Shown: piece after piece, positions 24,889-34,906 of the stretch
Layout of the letters: each line of letters begins with the position of its first letter
Numbering within the stretch: position 1 is the first letter of the stretch
Origin: UBA4582 sp047630175
GTDB taxonomy: Bacteria > Pseudomonadota > Gammaproteobacteria > Pseudomonadales > Azotimanducaceae
DNA: 36,417 bases
Direction of reading: 5' to 3'
Assembly: GCA_047630175.1 (NCBI GenBank)
Contig: JBLHVI010000035.1
Coordinates: 1-36,417, forward strand
Notes under the pieces: model-generated
Seen by the model: only the letters and a program-made list of their open reading frames with translations
Told to the model about the DNA's origin: nothing
Database searches by the model: none
Program-made: the position numbers and the translations under genes

Positions 24889-27591
24889 TTAGAACGTTAG
24901 ATTGAAACTTAGCGTCGCGGTCATTCCTGGTTTCTCTTCAAAAACAATGACGCCCGCACGCTCGATGGTCACTGTTTCGTCGAGTAGATTTTGCAGCTTG
25001 GCGTTGACAGTTATCAGATCAGTTGGGTACCAGCTATAGGTCATGTCTACCGAGTGAAACGGTTGCTCGTATCCATCTGGCTCGCCATTACGGCCAGCAA
25101 GGTAAAGGCGCTCGCCAAAAACGTTATACACTAACGTTGCTGCATGACCGCCGCCGATAGAATCAAATCCGAACATAAAATTACCCACAAAGTCGGACGC
25201 GCCACTCAATTCACGCACGTTGTTAGTCGGCGCATCAGCCTGCTCGCCCGCCACAAGTTCAGTTTCTTGTATCGTCAAGTTACCCTGTACAAAGAATGGA
25301 TCGAAGGCTTGGCCCAGAAACCCAAGGGACTTCAAACTTTCAAATTCAAGTCCGGAAATGGTACCTGACTCAGCGTTGATGATCTCACGTGCGCGGTTAG
25401 TATCACTGGCTGCTGACTCAAAGAACTCAATAGGGTTATCAATCTCTTTGTGATACAGCGTCACCGTCAACGTGTCTGAGTTATTAAATATCCATTCGGC
25501 GCGCATATCAACATTCATAAAATCGGCAGGCCGAACATCGGGATTACCATCGGTCAAAAAACCTGTGCGCGCGTCGATGTAACTCGCATCAGTGATTTCC
25601 CGCAGGTCAGGTCGAACAACTGTTTTGCTCCATCCAAAGCGGAGTTGGAATACTTCTGCCCACCACTGAGTCATGTAGGTCAGCGATACCGATGGATATA
25701 TCTGGTCATTCTGAAAAGCACCGCGTGCCAACACATCTGGGTCGTTAGAAACCTGTGGGCTACTGGTACTGAACGAGTAGATATTCCAGTCAAGTGCTAC
25801 CTGACGGTAGTCCTCCCAGCGGGCTCCTGCTGAAACACGCCACTTGTCATCAAGGGTCCAGTCAATTTTACCAAATAACGCGTCTGTCATTGTCGCAGCA
25901 AGATAGCTCTGGTTGTTTGTGCCGGCCAGATCCAAAACAAACTGATTGCCAGGGTTGGTGATATTATCGTTCGAGAAAACATCAGTAAGCGGACCTTCCA
26001 ATATTTCAGGATCAGCAACCCCTAGCACACCAAGACTCAGTTGAGTTTGTCGATAAGTTCTGGCTTTCTGGCCATGCTCACCCCCCGCGCTAAGCTCTAT
26101 CGATGACCGAGCGGTCAGTATCGGCCATATAGCTTCCCAGCGAGCGCTCGTTACATCATCATCAAGCTCAGTGAACAAATAGTCCACGGCGGCTGAATCA
26201 ATATCAACATTTGGCACTAGTACTTCGCCGGTTTCAGGATCAGTCACGGTGCTGGAAGTCACGAACACTTCGCTAGGTATATCCGTGTTGGCCCTCGCTT
26301 GGGAGTACATCCAATTGAACTGAAATTCTTCAGAGAGTATTTTGAAGACCTTGTCCGGTACAAAACCACTCAGACGCTCCTGAGTGGCGCCCCCGAGGAA
26401 ATGCTCACCTGATATTTGATTAACCGTCAAAGACCTTTCTTCGAAACGTTGAAGTGTCTCACGAAATCCCAATCCCCCAGATTTTTCACGGTTTGCATCG
26501 AAATAATCGATGGTTGCCGTTTCATCTTCGGTGTTGCGCAGGTAAAGACTTGACGTTTTTATGAGGTGGTCATCTGTATAGCGGATGCCCGAATTGAAGG
26601 TGCTGTTCATATTAACCGCATAGGTAGACTCTTGCTCAGTCTCAAACCGCTCGTCAGGAAATACAAAATCTCGCGCCACGGCCCTAGTCTGCCGCCAGCC
26701 GGAGTTGTAACCAGCACTGGCCATCACGCCAACTTCCCAATCATCCGACAGAAAGAAATTATTACCAATATTACCTTTGAGGTTGAGGTCGGGACGACTT
26801 TTTTCAGACAGCACACTGATATCGCGATTCAGCGCTAGTGCAAGCTGACGATTTATGGCTGTTGCGTCGGCAAGGACAGCGTCCGATTGCCCTTCACGCT
26901 TTAAGCCTGCGAGAATGGTCTGGGGATCAAGGTCGCCCTTGAATCGCTGAATGGCGCCCGTTAAGACGCCTGACAAAGCCCGACTGCCGTCGTCTGTGCC
27001 AAAGTTATCATCGCCGCCACCCGCATACGTCAACATATCACCACGAGACTCAGTATTGGTCGCGGAACCAACTTGAAACGAGTAGCTAAACTCGGTGGGG
27101 ATACTTTTCGTACGAATATCGACGTTACCGCCACCGAATGCAGCAGATTTGTCAGCAGAATAAGACTTTTGTACCGCTAAAGACTCAACGATTGAAGTTG
27201 GAAAAATGTCCAACGGAATAACATTTCGACTCAAGTCTGGCGATGGAATAGTTGCACCGTTGAGCGTTGTGCTCGCGTAGCGCTCTCCGAGGCCCCGTAC
27301 ATAAATAAATTTGTTGCCGACTAAAGACAGGCCAGACACCCGACGCAGCGCTGACGCGACATCAGTGTCGCCAACACGCGCGATCATCTCAGCGCCCAAC
27401 AAGTCTGTGACGACTTCCTCGCTCATCCGCTCGTTGATTAATTGCTCGGCGGAACTACGCAGCCGACCTTCAACGACGATCTCTTCCATTTCCTGTCCGA
27501 CAGCAGTTGCCGGGACAAGTCCCTGCCATACCAGCAGGGCAGTGACTACCGTCACACGTGAACCAAAATTTACATTAATTAACGGCTTCAT
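24889..27591 (-). CDS. TonB-dependent outer-membrane receptor
   Basis: A 900-residue outer-membrane beta-barrel receptor. It has a signal peptide (about 1-32, ending AVG-QE), a short TonB-box-like EEIVV, a plug domain with 'DVASALRRVSGLSLVGNKFIYVRGLGERYASTTLNGATIPSPDLSRNVIPLDIFP' and 'YSADKSAAFGGGNVDIRTK', and then a long barrel rich in alternating aromatic strands. The last residues (ATLSFNLTF) end in Phe, as barrel proteins usually do. The ATG at 27591 has GAGG 7 nt upstream; a TTG 12 bp earlier is less likely. The substrate is unknown. It follows the lipoprotein gene on the same strand, so they probably form a receptor/surface-lipoprotein pair. Similar pairs are seen near phosphate- and sugar-related genes in other genomes, but nothing here fixes the ligand. 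Confidence 0.95.
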   Translation of the reverse strand: MKPLINVNFGSRVTVVTALLVWQGLVPATAVGQEMEEIVVEGRLRSSAEQLINERMSEEVVTDLLGAEMIARVGDTDVASALRRVSGLSLVGNKFIYVRGLGERYASTTLNGATIPSPDLSRNVIPLDIFPTSIVESLAVQKSYSADKSAAFGGGNVDIRTKSIPTEFSYSFQVGSATNTESRGDMLTYAGGGDDNFGTDDGSRALSGVLTGAIQRFKGDLDPQTILAGLKREGQSDAVLADATAINRQLALALNRDISVLSEKSRPDLNLKGNIGNNFFLSDDWEVGVMASAGYNSGWRQTRAVARDFVFPDERFETEQESTYAVNMNSTFNSGIRYTDDHLIKTSSLYLRNTEDETATIDYFDANREKSGGLGFRETLQRFEERSLTVNQISGEHFLGGATQERLSGFVPDKVFKILSEEFQFNWMYSQARANTDIPSEVFVTSSTVTDPETGEVLVPNVDIDSAAVDYLFTELDDDVTSARWEAIWPILTARSSIELSAGGEHGQKARTYRQTQLSLGVLGVADPEILEGPLTDVFSNDNITNPGNQFVLDLAGTNNQSYLAATMTDALFGKIDWTLDDKWRVSAGARWEDYRQVALDWNIYSFSTSSPQVSNDPDVLARGAFQNDQIYPSVSLTYMTQWWAEVFQLRFGWSKTVVRPDLREITDASYIDARTGFLTDGNPDVRPADFMNVDMRAEWIFNNSDTLTVTLYHKEIDNPIEFFESAASDTNRAREIINAESGTISGLEFESLKSLGFLGQAFDPFFVQGNLTIQETELVAGEQADAPTNNVRELSGASDFVGNFMFGFDSIGGGHAATLVYNVFGERLYLAGRNGEPDGYEQPFHSVDMTYSWYPTDLITVNAKLQNLLDETVTIERAGVIVFEEKPGMTATLSFNLTF

Positions 27592-27615
27592 TGCTCGCCT
27601 CAACTACATCATCTG

Positions 27616-27644
27616 AAAAAAGAGAGGGCACCGGCGACGGTGCC
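27616..27644 (-). terminator. Intercistronic terminator between lipoprotein and receptor genes
   Basis: On the minus strand, GGCACCG-TCGC-CGGTGCC (27627-27644) is a perfect 7-bp hairpin. It is followed by CTCTC and six T (27616-27621). The five bases before the T-run make it a less efficient design, which would let some transcripts read through to the receptor start at 27591. Confidence 0.7.
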
Positions 27645-27688
27645 ACTTTTAGGATTCTTGACTATTTTCAATGGTAGTCATGCGTCGC

Positions 27689-29398
27689 TTACTCAAACCA
27701 CAATGGTACATCTGCGCCCGTTGCATCCACTGTCCGCGCGCCAGCGCGAATGCCGTAGGTCCAGCCGGCAGTCCAATCGGCTTGGCTCAAACTCAAAGCG
27801 CCGATAAAAGTCCCGCTAGTCGGCGCAGAAGCCGTAGGTGCTGCGCCATCAACTACCATGGTGGCGTAGTCAACTGAATAGATAGCAGGTGTACCTTCGA
27901 GTAATACCAACGCGGTGTTTGCTGTTGCTGTCACATCGTCGTTCGTCAATGTCGTGGCAAACTGGCTACCGTTAGCAATAGCCGATGCTTCCGTGGTGGT
28001 GCTGTTTGGCAAAGTGCCGCCATTGGTTTTATCGACACACGAGAAAATGACTGAATTGAACGTAAGATCGCCATCTTGGGCGGCCTGTAACGAGCGGTTT
28101 TCGATACGCAAGCAGTTGTTAGCCGTTGCAGGATCATCTGCGCTGAAAGCCGAGATCATGAGTGAATCAGCAACGGTCGCAAAGATACCTTCACGAAAGC
28201 GCCAGCCATTGCCGGGGTCGTGAGTAGCTGTGGCGGCCGAATTAGCTGACGTTATGCATGTCAGGTTTCTAATAGTCGGTCGACTGTTAAGACCCTGGGC
28301 AATAATCGCTTCGATTTGTGGTGCTTCGAAACCAGAGAAACTACCGATGCCATCAGACTCAATACATTGATTGCCATCGAATTCAGCTTGAATTACCAGC
28401 GCGTTTTGAATCGTCCCAGAATAACCCTCATCGATATCGATGGAGTCATCACGTACATAAAGTGCCACAAAATTTGATATATTTACGGCGCCGCCAAACA
28501 TCTCAATGCCGTCGTCAAACGTTGAGTACACTTCCAGATGGTCAACGATAGTGTTTCGACCAACACCGCCGAATGAAATACCATTAAGCTCATCACCATT
28601 GGCAACCTGAGCACCAGTGTGCTTAACAACGACATACTCTAGTCGACCTGAGTTGTCATCGTTGTTGCCACCGCCGTACTGCGACTCATCCAGACCCGCA
28701 GCGCCTTCAGCATCTACGTGACAGTCTGTTGTTGCCAAGTCACTTGTAGCAACTGAACCCGTATAAGAACATTTATTCGTAATTCCAAAGCCATTAACAA
28801 CCATGCCGCCCCACTGCTGAACAGCATCAAACGCTAGTGTGGGTGTCGCAGCACGTTGGCTCTGAATGTCAGACAGTGACGTCAAAGTGATTGGCTTTAG
28901 CGCTGTGCCTGCCGCAAAAATCTGCGATCCACGATTAACAATTAAGAAGTCCGCGTTGGACGTGAAGGCCAAGACAGCGCCTGCCTCGATTGTCAGCCTA
29001 GGTCCGTCGCCACCGCGGGCAATACCTGCTGCCAGTAATTTCGCATCCGTGTCGTGGGTTTCCCCGACAAACAGACTGCCCTCGAAGATATGCGCACCAC
29101 CGCCGGTCAACTCTTGCAGATTCAAATCGAATCGCAGGTTGTTACCCGCATCGGTAAAAGTCGGGGTATAACGACAATCTATGCCATCAACTGTGCCTGT
29201 AATCGACTGCCCAGCATTGTTAACGTAAGAGGCGCACACGTTACTCGTTGTTGAGCCCTGCGTGTTATTGCTATTGTTCACCGAGTTGTCTACTGACGTA
29301 TCTTGGGTCACGGGGTTGATATTAATGTCACTACCACCGCAGCCTGCTAGCACGGTCACGAATGTGGCGAGTAAAGCCTTGTTCCGAAATGCTGTCAT
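27689..29398 (-). CDS. Lipoprotein with predicted beta-helix, partner of the TonB receptor
   Basis: A 569-residue lipoprotein. The signal peptide ends in the lipobox LAGC (Cys20), and residue 21 onward is Gly-Gly-Ser-Asp; Gly at +2 does not retain it in the inner membrane, so an outer-membrane location is likely. A Asn/Ser/Thr-rich linker (about 30-55) leads to a domain rich in Gly, Asn and Val-Ile with repeated short strands such as 'NTIVDHLEVYSTFDDGIEMFGGAVNISNFVALYVRDDSIDIDEG', the look of a right-handed parallel beta-helix. Several Cys pairs suggest disulfides. I do not recognise a catalytic site. GAGG lies about 9 nt before the ATG. It is the promoter-proximal gene of the receptor pair. 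Confidence 0.85.
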   Translation of the reverse strand: MTAFRNKALLATFVTVLAGCGGSDININPVTQDTSVDNSVNNSNNTQGSTTSNVCASYVNNAGQSITGTVDGIDCRYTPTFTDAGNNLRFDLNLQELTGGGAHIFEGSLFVGETHDTDAKLLAAGIARGGDGPRLTIEAGAVLAFTSNADFLIVNRGSQIFAAGTALKPITLTSLSDIQSQRAATPTLAFDAVQQWGGMVVNGFGITNKCSYTGSVATSDLATTDCHVDAEGAAGLDESQYGGGNNDDNSGRLEYVVVKHTGAQVANGDELNGISFGGVGRNTIVDHLEVYSTFDDGIEMFGGAVNISNFVALYVRDDSIDIDEGYSGTIQNALVIQAEFDGNQCIESDGIGSFSGFEAPQIEAIIAQGLNSRPTIRNLTCITSANSAATATHDPGNGWRFREGIFATVADSLMISAFSADDPATANNCLRIENRSLQAAQDGDLTFNSVIFSCVDKTNGGTLPNSTTTEASAIANGSQFATTLTNDDVTATANTALVLLEGTPAIYSVDYATMVVDGAAPTASAPTSGTFIGALSLSQADWTAGWTYGIRAGARTVDATGADVPLWFE

Positions 29399-29867
29399 TC
29401 TTCACCTCTAGTCTCGAATAGAAATTGCAAATATTCTTAGAAATTGACATCTCAAATAAATTGTCTATTTGATGATCAACGAATGCGCGGAGTCTAGATC
29501 GGGTTTGTTAAGCCACGATAAGTTAGATTAAGCGGAGGTTAAGATGACTTCATGATTTCGTTAAGAGTCGAATCACCTGATCTCGTAAAGGACCTTATCA
29601 AGAGGTCTAAGTATGTTTGCTGCAACTGCGGGAGTATTTCAAACCCAAACACTGCCTGTAAGATAAGTACTGCGCCAGCAGGGTCACAGTCCGGGTTCAC
29701 GGCAGCGGAACACCGTATGACCTTTCAGCCGTGAGAACCGGGCTGGTGGATAATTCGCCTGTACAGCATTCAATCGAACTGCTGTATCCTGACGTGACAA
29801 GGCAACATTCAAACTTCCATGATTATTTTTATATCTCTTCCTATTCGTTTCTGATGAGTCGTTATTT
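29399..29867. other. Gene-free interval between divergent lipoprotein and recQ genes
   Basis: No convincing gene is visible in 469 bp; a 60-codon frame at 29552-29734 lacks a ribosome site and family resemblance. The part near the lipoprotein gene is AT-rich. Three GTTAAG words (about 29507, 29538, 29560) occur within about 60 bp, but no regulator can be named. Promoters for both flanking genes must lie here. Confidence 0.5.
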
Positions 29868-31658
29868 ATGAACGCACTTGACGTGCTCAAACAAACCTTT
29901 GGTTTCGACGCTTTCCGACCGCCCCAGGCGGACATTATCGATAGCTTAGTGGCTGGCCAGGATGCCATGGTGATTATGCCAACAGGTGGCGGCAAGTCGC
30001 TGTGCTACCAGATTCCCGCCATGGTGAGGACGGGCTGCGGCGTGGTTATCTCGCCGCTGATTGCTTTAATGCAGAACCAAGTAGACGCCCTAACTGAGCT
30101 TGGCGTTCGAGCAAGTTTTTTAAACTCAACGTTGGACGCACAGACCGCCCGGGACGTTGAAAAGGCGTTGCTTGAGGGCGAACTCGACCTGCTCTACATT
30201 GCGCCTGAACGCTTGGTGCAACCGTTCATGCTGGCACTCCTGAAGCGCGCCAAGATTAGCCTGTTTGCTATAGATGAAGCGCATTGTGTGTCCCAATGGG
30301 GACATGACTTTCGCGCCGACTATCTGCAACTGAGCCTGCTGCACGAGCAATTTCCCAATGTGCCTCGTATTGCCCTTACGGCCACGGCCGATACGCGAAC
30401 ACGCGAGGAGATCATCACGCGCCTAGACCTGTCTGCAGCAGGACACTTTTTTGCAGGCTTTGACCGCCCAAATATCCGCTACATTATCGGCCTCAAACAA
30501 AATCCCAGATCACAACTACTGCGCTTTTTGAAAGACCTGCATCGCGACGATGCCGGTATCGTCTATTGCCTGTCGCGTAAAAAAACTGAAGAAACCGCCA
30601 CATGGCTGCAGGCACAAGGATTCAAAGCTGTGCCATATCACGCCGGCCTTGATTCTGCGGTACGTGCCCGCCACCAGACACGCTTTCTACGTGAAGAAGG
30701 CATCATCGTCGTCGCTACCATTGCCTTCGGTATGGGCATCGACAAGCCAGACGTTCGGTTCGTCGCCCATCTGGACCTGCCTAAAACCGTGGAGTCTTAT
30801 TATCAGGAAACTGGCCGAGCTGGTCGTGATGGCTTACCGGCAGATGCTTGGATGATTTACGGCCTTCAAGATGTCATCAAGCTGCGCCAGATGCTTGATA
30901 ACTCTGATGGCAGCGAAGCGTTCAAGCGTATTGAGCAACATCGACTCAATGCCATGCTCGGCTTGTGCGAGATCACTACTTGTCGGCGTCACGCTCTGCT
31001 GGGTTATTTTGATGAGGCGTCACCAACGAGCTGCGGTAACTGCGATACCTGCTTGTCACCGGTCGATACTTGGGATGGCACCGAGGCCTGCCGTAAGGCC
31101 TTGAGCGCAATCTATCGCACCGGCCAGCGCTTCGGTGTTAGTCATGTCGTCGATGTGCTGCAAGGTAAGATGACTGACAAGGTCGCCCAGTTCAATCATC
31201 AGCAACTGCCCGTGTTTGGTTTAGGCACAGACCTCGATGACAATCAGTGGCGCTCTGTCTTTCGGCAATTGGTGGCACGCGGTTTAGTGAGCGTCAACAT
31301 GGCGGCTTATGGCGCGCTCCAACTGGAGGAAAAGTCCCGGCCCGTGTTACGCGGTGAAGAGCCTGTTGAACTAAGGCGTGATTCGAAAGCTACCGTGGCC
31401 AGCAAGCAAACCCGTACAGTCTTGTCCGAGGATATAGATGTCGAACTCTGGGAGGCCTTGCGCGAGTGTCGCCGGGTATTGGCGGAAGCCCAAGGTGTGC
31501 CACCGTATGTCATCTTCAAAAATGCAACGCTGGAAGCCATGGCAGAAGAGATGCCTCAAACTATCGAAGCGTTCAGTCGTTTGTCAGGCGTCGGTGAGCG
31601 TAAGCGCGATAAGTACGGCCCGGCGTTCCTGAACGTACTAAGGCAAGTCGGCGGCTAA
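29868..31658 (+). CDS. recQ: ATP-dependent DNA helicase RecQ
   Basis: A 596-residue 3'-5' DNA helicase, the normal length. It has Walker A PTGGGKS (38-44), DEAH in FAIDEAHCVSQWGHDFR (about 134), RecQ motif 'RPNIRYIIG', the helicase C-domain 'GRAGRDGLP', a zinc-binding region with 'CEITTCRRHALLGYFDEASPTSCGNCDTC' (four Cys ligands, about 366-395), a winged helix, and a C-terminal HRDC domain (about 517-590). It acts in recombination repair and replication-fork restart. The start at 29868 has only a weak Shine-Dalgarno. It overlaps the following minus-strand gene by 21 bp tail to tail. Confidence 0.96.
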   Translation: MNALDVLKQTFGFDAFRPPQADIIDSLVAGQDAMVIMPTGGGKSLCYQIPAMVRTGCGVVISPLIALMQNQVDALTELGVRASFLNSTLDAQTARDVEKALLEGELDLLYIAPERLVQPFMLALLKRAKISLFAIDEAHCVSQWGHDFRADYLQLSLLHEQFPNVPRIALTATADTRTREEIITRLDLSAAGHFFAGFDRPNIRYIIGLKQNPRSQLLRFLKDLHRDDAGIVYCLSRKKTEETATWLQAQGFKAVPYHAGLDSAVRARHQTRFLREEGIIVVATIAFGMGIDKPDVRFVAHLDLPKTVESYYQETGRAGRDGLPADAWMIYGLQDVIKLRQMLDNSDGSEAFKRIEQHRLNAMLGLCEITTCRRHALLGYFDEASPTSCGNCDTCLSPVDTWDGTEACRKALSAIYRTGQRFGVSHVVDVLQGKMTDKVAQFNHQQLPVFGLGTDLDDNQWRSVFRQLVARGLVSVNMAAYGALQLEEKSRPVLRGEEPVELRRDSKATVASKQTRTVLSEDIDVELWEALRECRRVLAEAQGVPPYVIFKNATLEAMAEEMPQTIEAFSRLSGVGERKRDKYGPAFLNVLRQVGG

Positions 31659-32771
31659 CCAAACTTCCTGATTGTTAGTGCGGCCAATCGATCGCGACAA
31701 TCGTGCCGTTAGCAACGGCGTTAGACCGCAACGGCCAGTCAGTGCAACGATGCCTGCCCGCTCTGACGTACTTGATTCATCATAAACCTGCTGGGCTCGC
31801 GCCAGCAGATAGAATCGATAAGGTTGCGCAAGGGCTTTGATAGGCATTGCGTCAATCGCAAATTCGCACATGCCAAGCCCGCGTTCAATTGCCATTTGAG
31901 CAGGCGGATTTTCAGATTCCAGCCAGTCATTGATGACTTGGCAGGCAGCGAGGGTTTCTGGAACTAGATCACGCGCCATATGCTGTAATACGTTGATCAG
32001 CGTTTCTGGCACCTCATCAGCCAATCGTCTGGCACGCAGCTGCTCGGTGCTTAGCGCTGGGAATTCACCCATATCAGGTTCCGGTCGATTCATACGCTCA
32101 ACCCATCGAAAAACATGCACAGCACGTTGCTGCATAATTGCCAAAGGTTTCGGGTCACGTCCCAAATGGGCATACAAAGGCGCCATCATGCCATAGTCGG
32201 CAATTGTCGGCTGATACCCCAGCATGTAGGGATTATCGCGCAGATGTTCATTCAACAAAAACAGAAATTCCAGATAAAGCTCTTCAACCAGAGAAGCGGT
32301 CTCCGGCACGGCGCCGAACGCCCGACCCGCATTTTGCATACGTTCCATGGTCTTAGCCGCCAAGGCCACGGCGTCCATCCCTGCTGGCACCATCGTCCGA
32401 AAGTGGAACGCTAAAAATGTGGCATTCTCCTGCGGGTAGTTCCAACGATAGTGCATCGCCGGGCGCAGCAGGCCCTCGTTGCCAATCACATCAAACAGTC
32501 TCTCGACAAACCTGCACTGCGGGCCCAACGGCTCTCTAACCTGCCCAGTTTGCGTCTCAAAGAAATCAATAATAGCGGTGCTATCGCGAATAACGACACC
32601 ATCAGCGGTTTCCAGCACGGGTATAGATTGGCCGCCCGCATGAGGACGCACCTGATCGCGAAAATGCGCCGTAGTAGGCGTTATCTCCTGGTAGGCAATA
32701 CCTTGCTTGATAAGGTATGACCTTGCCTTGCCCGTGTACAAAGACAACGGTGTGCCATATAAAGTATGCAT
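31638..32771 (-). CDS. Second glutathione S-transferase-like protein with long C-terminal domain
   Basis: A 377-residue protein. The thioredoxin-like N-terminal domain starts 'MHTLYGTPLSLYTGKARSYLIKQGIAYQEI', with 'QSIPVLETADGVVIRDSTAIIDFFE' giving the glutathione contacts. The helical C-terminal region has 'AMHYRWNYPQENATFLAFHF' and 'YMLGYQPTIADYGMMAPLYAHLGRDP', the GST N-capping region. It shares the 'AMHYRW' stretch and the extra length with the protein at 14897-15964, so both belong to one enlarged subfamily. The start at 32771 has GGAG 10 nt upstream; the longer frame to 32834 adds an unlikely His/Arg-rich leader. Divergent from the DUF2855 gene, 125 bp away. Confidence 0.85.
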   Translation of the reverse strand: MHTLYGTPLSLYTGKARSYLIKQGIAYQEITPTTAHFRDQVRPHAGGQSIPVLETADGVVIRDSTAIIDFFETQTGQVREPLGPQCRFVERLFDVIGNEGLLRPAMHYRWNYPQENATFLAFHFRTMVPAGMDAVALAAKTMERMQNAGRAFGAVPETASLVEELYLEFLFLLNEHLRDNPYMLGYQPTIADYGMMAPLYAHLGRDPKPLAIMQQRAVHVFRWVERMNRPEPDMGEFPALSTEQLRARRLADEVPETLINVLQHMARDLVPETLAACQVINDWLESENPPAQMAIERGLGMCEFAIDAMPIKALAQPYRFYLLARAQQVYDESSTSERAGIVALTGRCGLTPLLTARLSRSIGRTNNQEVWLAADLP

Positions 32772-32896
32772 GTTGTTGCTCCGGCCGTGCCTGCCTGTGA
32801 CTTGATTTGATAGGTGTGCATGGCTAATCTGCATGCCATTCTAACATACCTATTATCACCCAAGATCACCTGAAGAAACTTATCAAGGAGTCGTTT

Positions 32897-33982
32897 ATGC
32901 CAGCTTATAGCGTTGAGGTTAAAAAATCAGATCTGGGAACTACCCGCACTTTGCCCCTTCCTGCTGCAGCGGATGTGGTCGTTGACAGCCAGAGCGTGCT
33001 TTTGAACATTGACCGATTCGCGCTTACCGCCAACAACATCACCTATGGCGTGGCCGGCGATATGATCGGCTACTGGCAGTTTTTTCCAGCGCAAGACGAC
33101 TGGGGCCGTATACCGGTCTGGGGCATGGCCACCGTTGTCGTCAGTCATGTGGACGGTATTGAGGCAGGCCAGCGTTACTATGGCTACTTCCCCATGTCGA
33201 GCTACTTGGTGGTCACGCCCGAGCGCGTTAATGAACGCGGCTTTGTTGATGGCGTCAGTCATCGGGCAGCCTTACCGGTCGTTTACAATCAGTACGCACG
33301 AGTAACACCTGAAAACGGCTATCCGCCAGCGCTTGATAATCATCAAATGATTTATAGACCATTGTTTACTACATCATTTGTGTTGGACGACTTCATCGCC
33401 GACAACGGCTTTTTCGGCGCTTCTGAAATTATACTCTCCAGCGCTTCCAGTAAGACCTCCATAGGCCTTGCACATCTACTCGCTCAACGTCCGGGTATGT
33501 CCGTCACAGGATTAACGTCGGCAGGCAATGTCGACTTTGTGAAAGGTCTGGGTATTTACGATCAAGTCGTCACCTACGACGATCTCGAACAATTGGATAG
33601 TAGCCAGCCAGTAGTGTTTGTAGACATGGCTGGCAATCGGCCCGTGCTCGCCCGTTTGCACGAACACTTTCAAGAAAATATGAAATATAGTTGTGGTGTT
33701 GGCATCACCCATTGGGCGTCTCTTGACGGGGCACCACCGGCTGAATTGCCCGGCGCCAAACCCGCCATGTTTTTCGCGCCAAGCCAGATACAGAAACGTA
33801 ATAAGGAATGGGGACCGGAAAAATTTCAGGCTGAGCTGGCCATCGCCTGGGGAGGCTTTATCACAGTGGTTGATGGCTGGATCGACATTCAGGTCAGAGA
33901 GGGCGAGAGCCCACTGCTGGCTACTTATCATGAAGTACTTAACAGTGCTGCGCCCAATCAGGCCTTTGTGGTCTCTCTGTAA
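32897..33982 (+). CDS. DUF2855 family protein
   Basis: A 361-residue protein with the DUF2855 signature 'LLNIDRFALTANNITYGVAGDMIGYWQFFP' (about 36-65). The later part has features of a quinone-oxidoreductase/MDR-like Rossmann region: 'IILSSASSKTSIGLAHLLAQ' and 'VTGLTSAGNVDFVKGLGIYDQVVTYDDL', then 'QPVVFVDMAGN'. A dehydrogenase-like fold is therefore likely, but the function of the family is unknown. AAGGAG lies about 9 nt before the ATG. It overlaps the next gene by one base (TAATG), so the two are translated together. Confidence 0.9.
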   Translation: MPAYSVEVKKSDLGTTRTLPLPAAADVVVDSQSVLLNIDRFALTANNITYGVAGDMIGYWQFFPAQDDWGRIPVWGMATVVVSHVDGIEAGQRYYGYFPMSSYLVVTPERVNERGFVDGVSHRAALPVVYNQYARVTPENGYPPALDNHQMIYRPLFTTSFVLDDFIADNGFFGASEIILSSASSKTSIGLAHLLAQRPGMSVTGLTSAGNVDFVKGLGIYDQVVTYDDLEQLDSSQPVVFVDMAGNRPVLARLHEHFQENMKYSCGVGITHWASLDGAPPAELPGAKPAMFFAPSQIQKRNKEWGPEKFQAELAIAWGGFITVVDGWIDIQVREGESPLLATYHEVLNSAAPNQAFVVSL

Positions 33983-34848
33983 TGACCGGACGGCAGCTTG
34001 GCTACAAATTTATTTGCCTGCTTAGCCTGCTGACAGCAGTTAGTGGCTGCCAACCCGGCAATGACAAAGCGGGTGATATGGCGAATGAAGCAGCACCGGC
34101 AGAAATAGCCAGACTCGCCACCACACCGCTTCTCGTCAGCGGTGGCACGATCCTGACGGACAACGCTGCGCAACCCCAAGTGGCAGCGCTGTTGGTGGAG
34201 CGGGGTGATATTGCTGCCCTTGGCAACACTTCAGACCTCCAGGCAATGTTCCCTAGTGCTGAACGTTTGGACCTGATGAGCAAACCCTTGGTACCGGGCG
34301 TCATCGATAGCCATGTCGATGTTCGAGAACTCGGCATAGATGCGATCAAAGCTGATCTTGTTGGCGTCACCAGCGCCCTTGAGAGGGTGGCCCGACTACG
34401 ACATAAGTTTCCCAGCCCCGCACCCGACGAATGGCTAATCGGCCAAGGTTGGGGTGAAGGTGAATTTGCGGCGCGGGGTTATCCCGATCAGGCGGCCTTA
34501 GATAGCACCTACCCGAGCAACCCTGTGTTACTAGAATCCCTGCACGGATTTGCTGCCGTTGTTAATGGTGCAGCTTTGCCGCGAGCGGAAATCAATAAGC
34601 AGACGCCAGACCCTGAGGTAGGGCAGGTTTTGCGGCGTGACGACAACCCAGCCACCGGCATGCTGATAACCCTTGCCAAAGCATTGGTAGCAGATCATGT
34701 TCCTATTGCGAGTCTCGCACAGACTAAACAAGCCATACTGACGGGCTTAACGATGATGGCAAGGCACTACCAAAACAAAAGTCCAAACTGGCTGCATGAC
34801 GTCAGCTTTAGCAAAACGCTGACGATGACATCCCGACGGCTCTGGTAA
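33982..34848 (+). pseudogene. Truncated YtcJ-like amidohydrolase lipoprotein
   Basis: A 288-residue product in place of the 540-600 residues usual for YtcJ-like metal-dependent amidohydrolases. A signal peptide with lipobox SGC (about 21-23) precedes the N-terminal composite domain 'PLLVSGGTILTDNAAQPQVAALLVERGDIAALG'. The metal motif is VPGVIDSHVDV, where the family has DSHVH, so the second histidine is Asp. The match continues through 'PDEWLIGQGWGE' and 'TPDPEVGQVLRRDDNPATGML' to about residue 260, where the C-terminal half, with the other metal ligands, is missing. The next gene starts only 58 bp on, so a deletion rather than a simple frameshift is likely. Near the break is a 7-bp inverted repeat (CGTCAGC, 34800-34806; GCTGACG, 34818-34824). 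Confidence 0.75.
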
Positions 34849-34906
34849 GAAAAGATGGCGCAACAAAAACGTTACTGTAGAAGGTGTCTCCGATGATTGT
34901 TACCTT

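Noticed and set aside
29552..29734. A 60-codon frame upstream of recQ
   Set aside because: No ribosome site; the sequence resembles no family, and the interval is needed for two divergent promoters.
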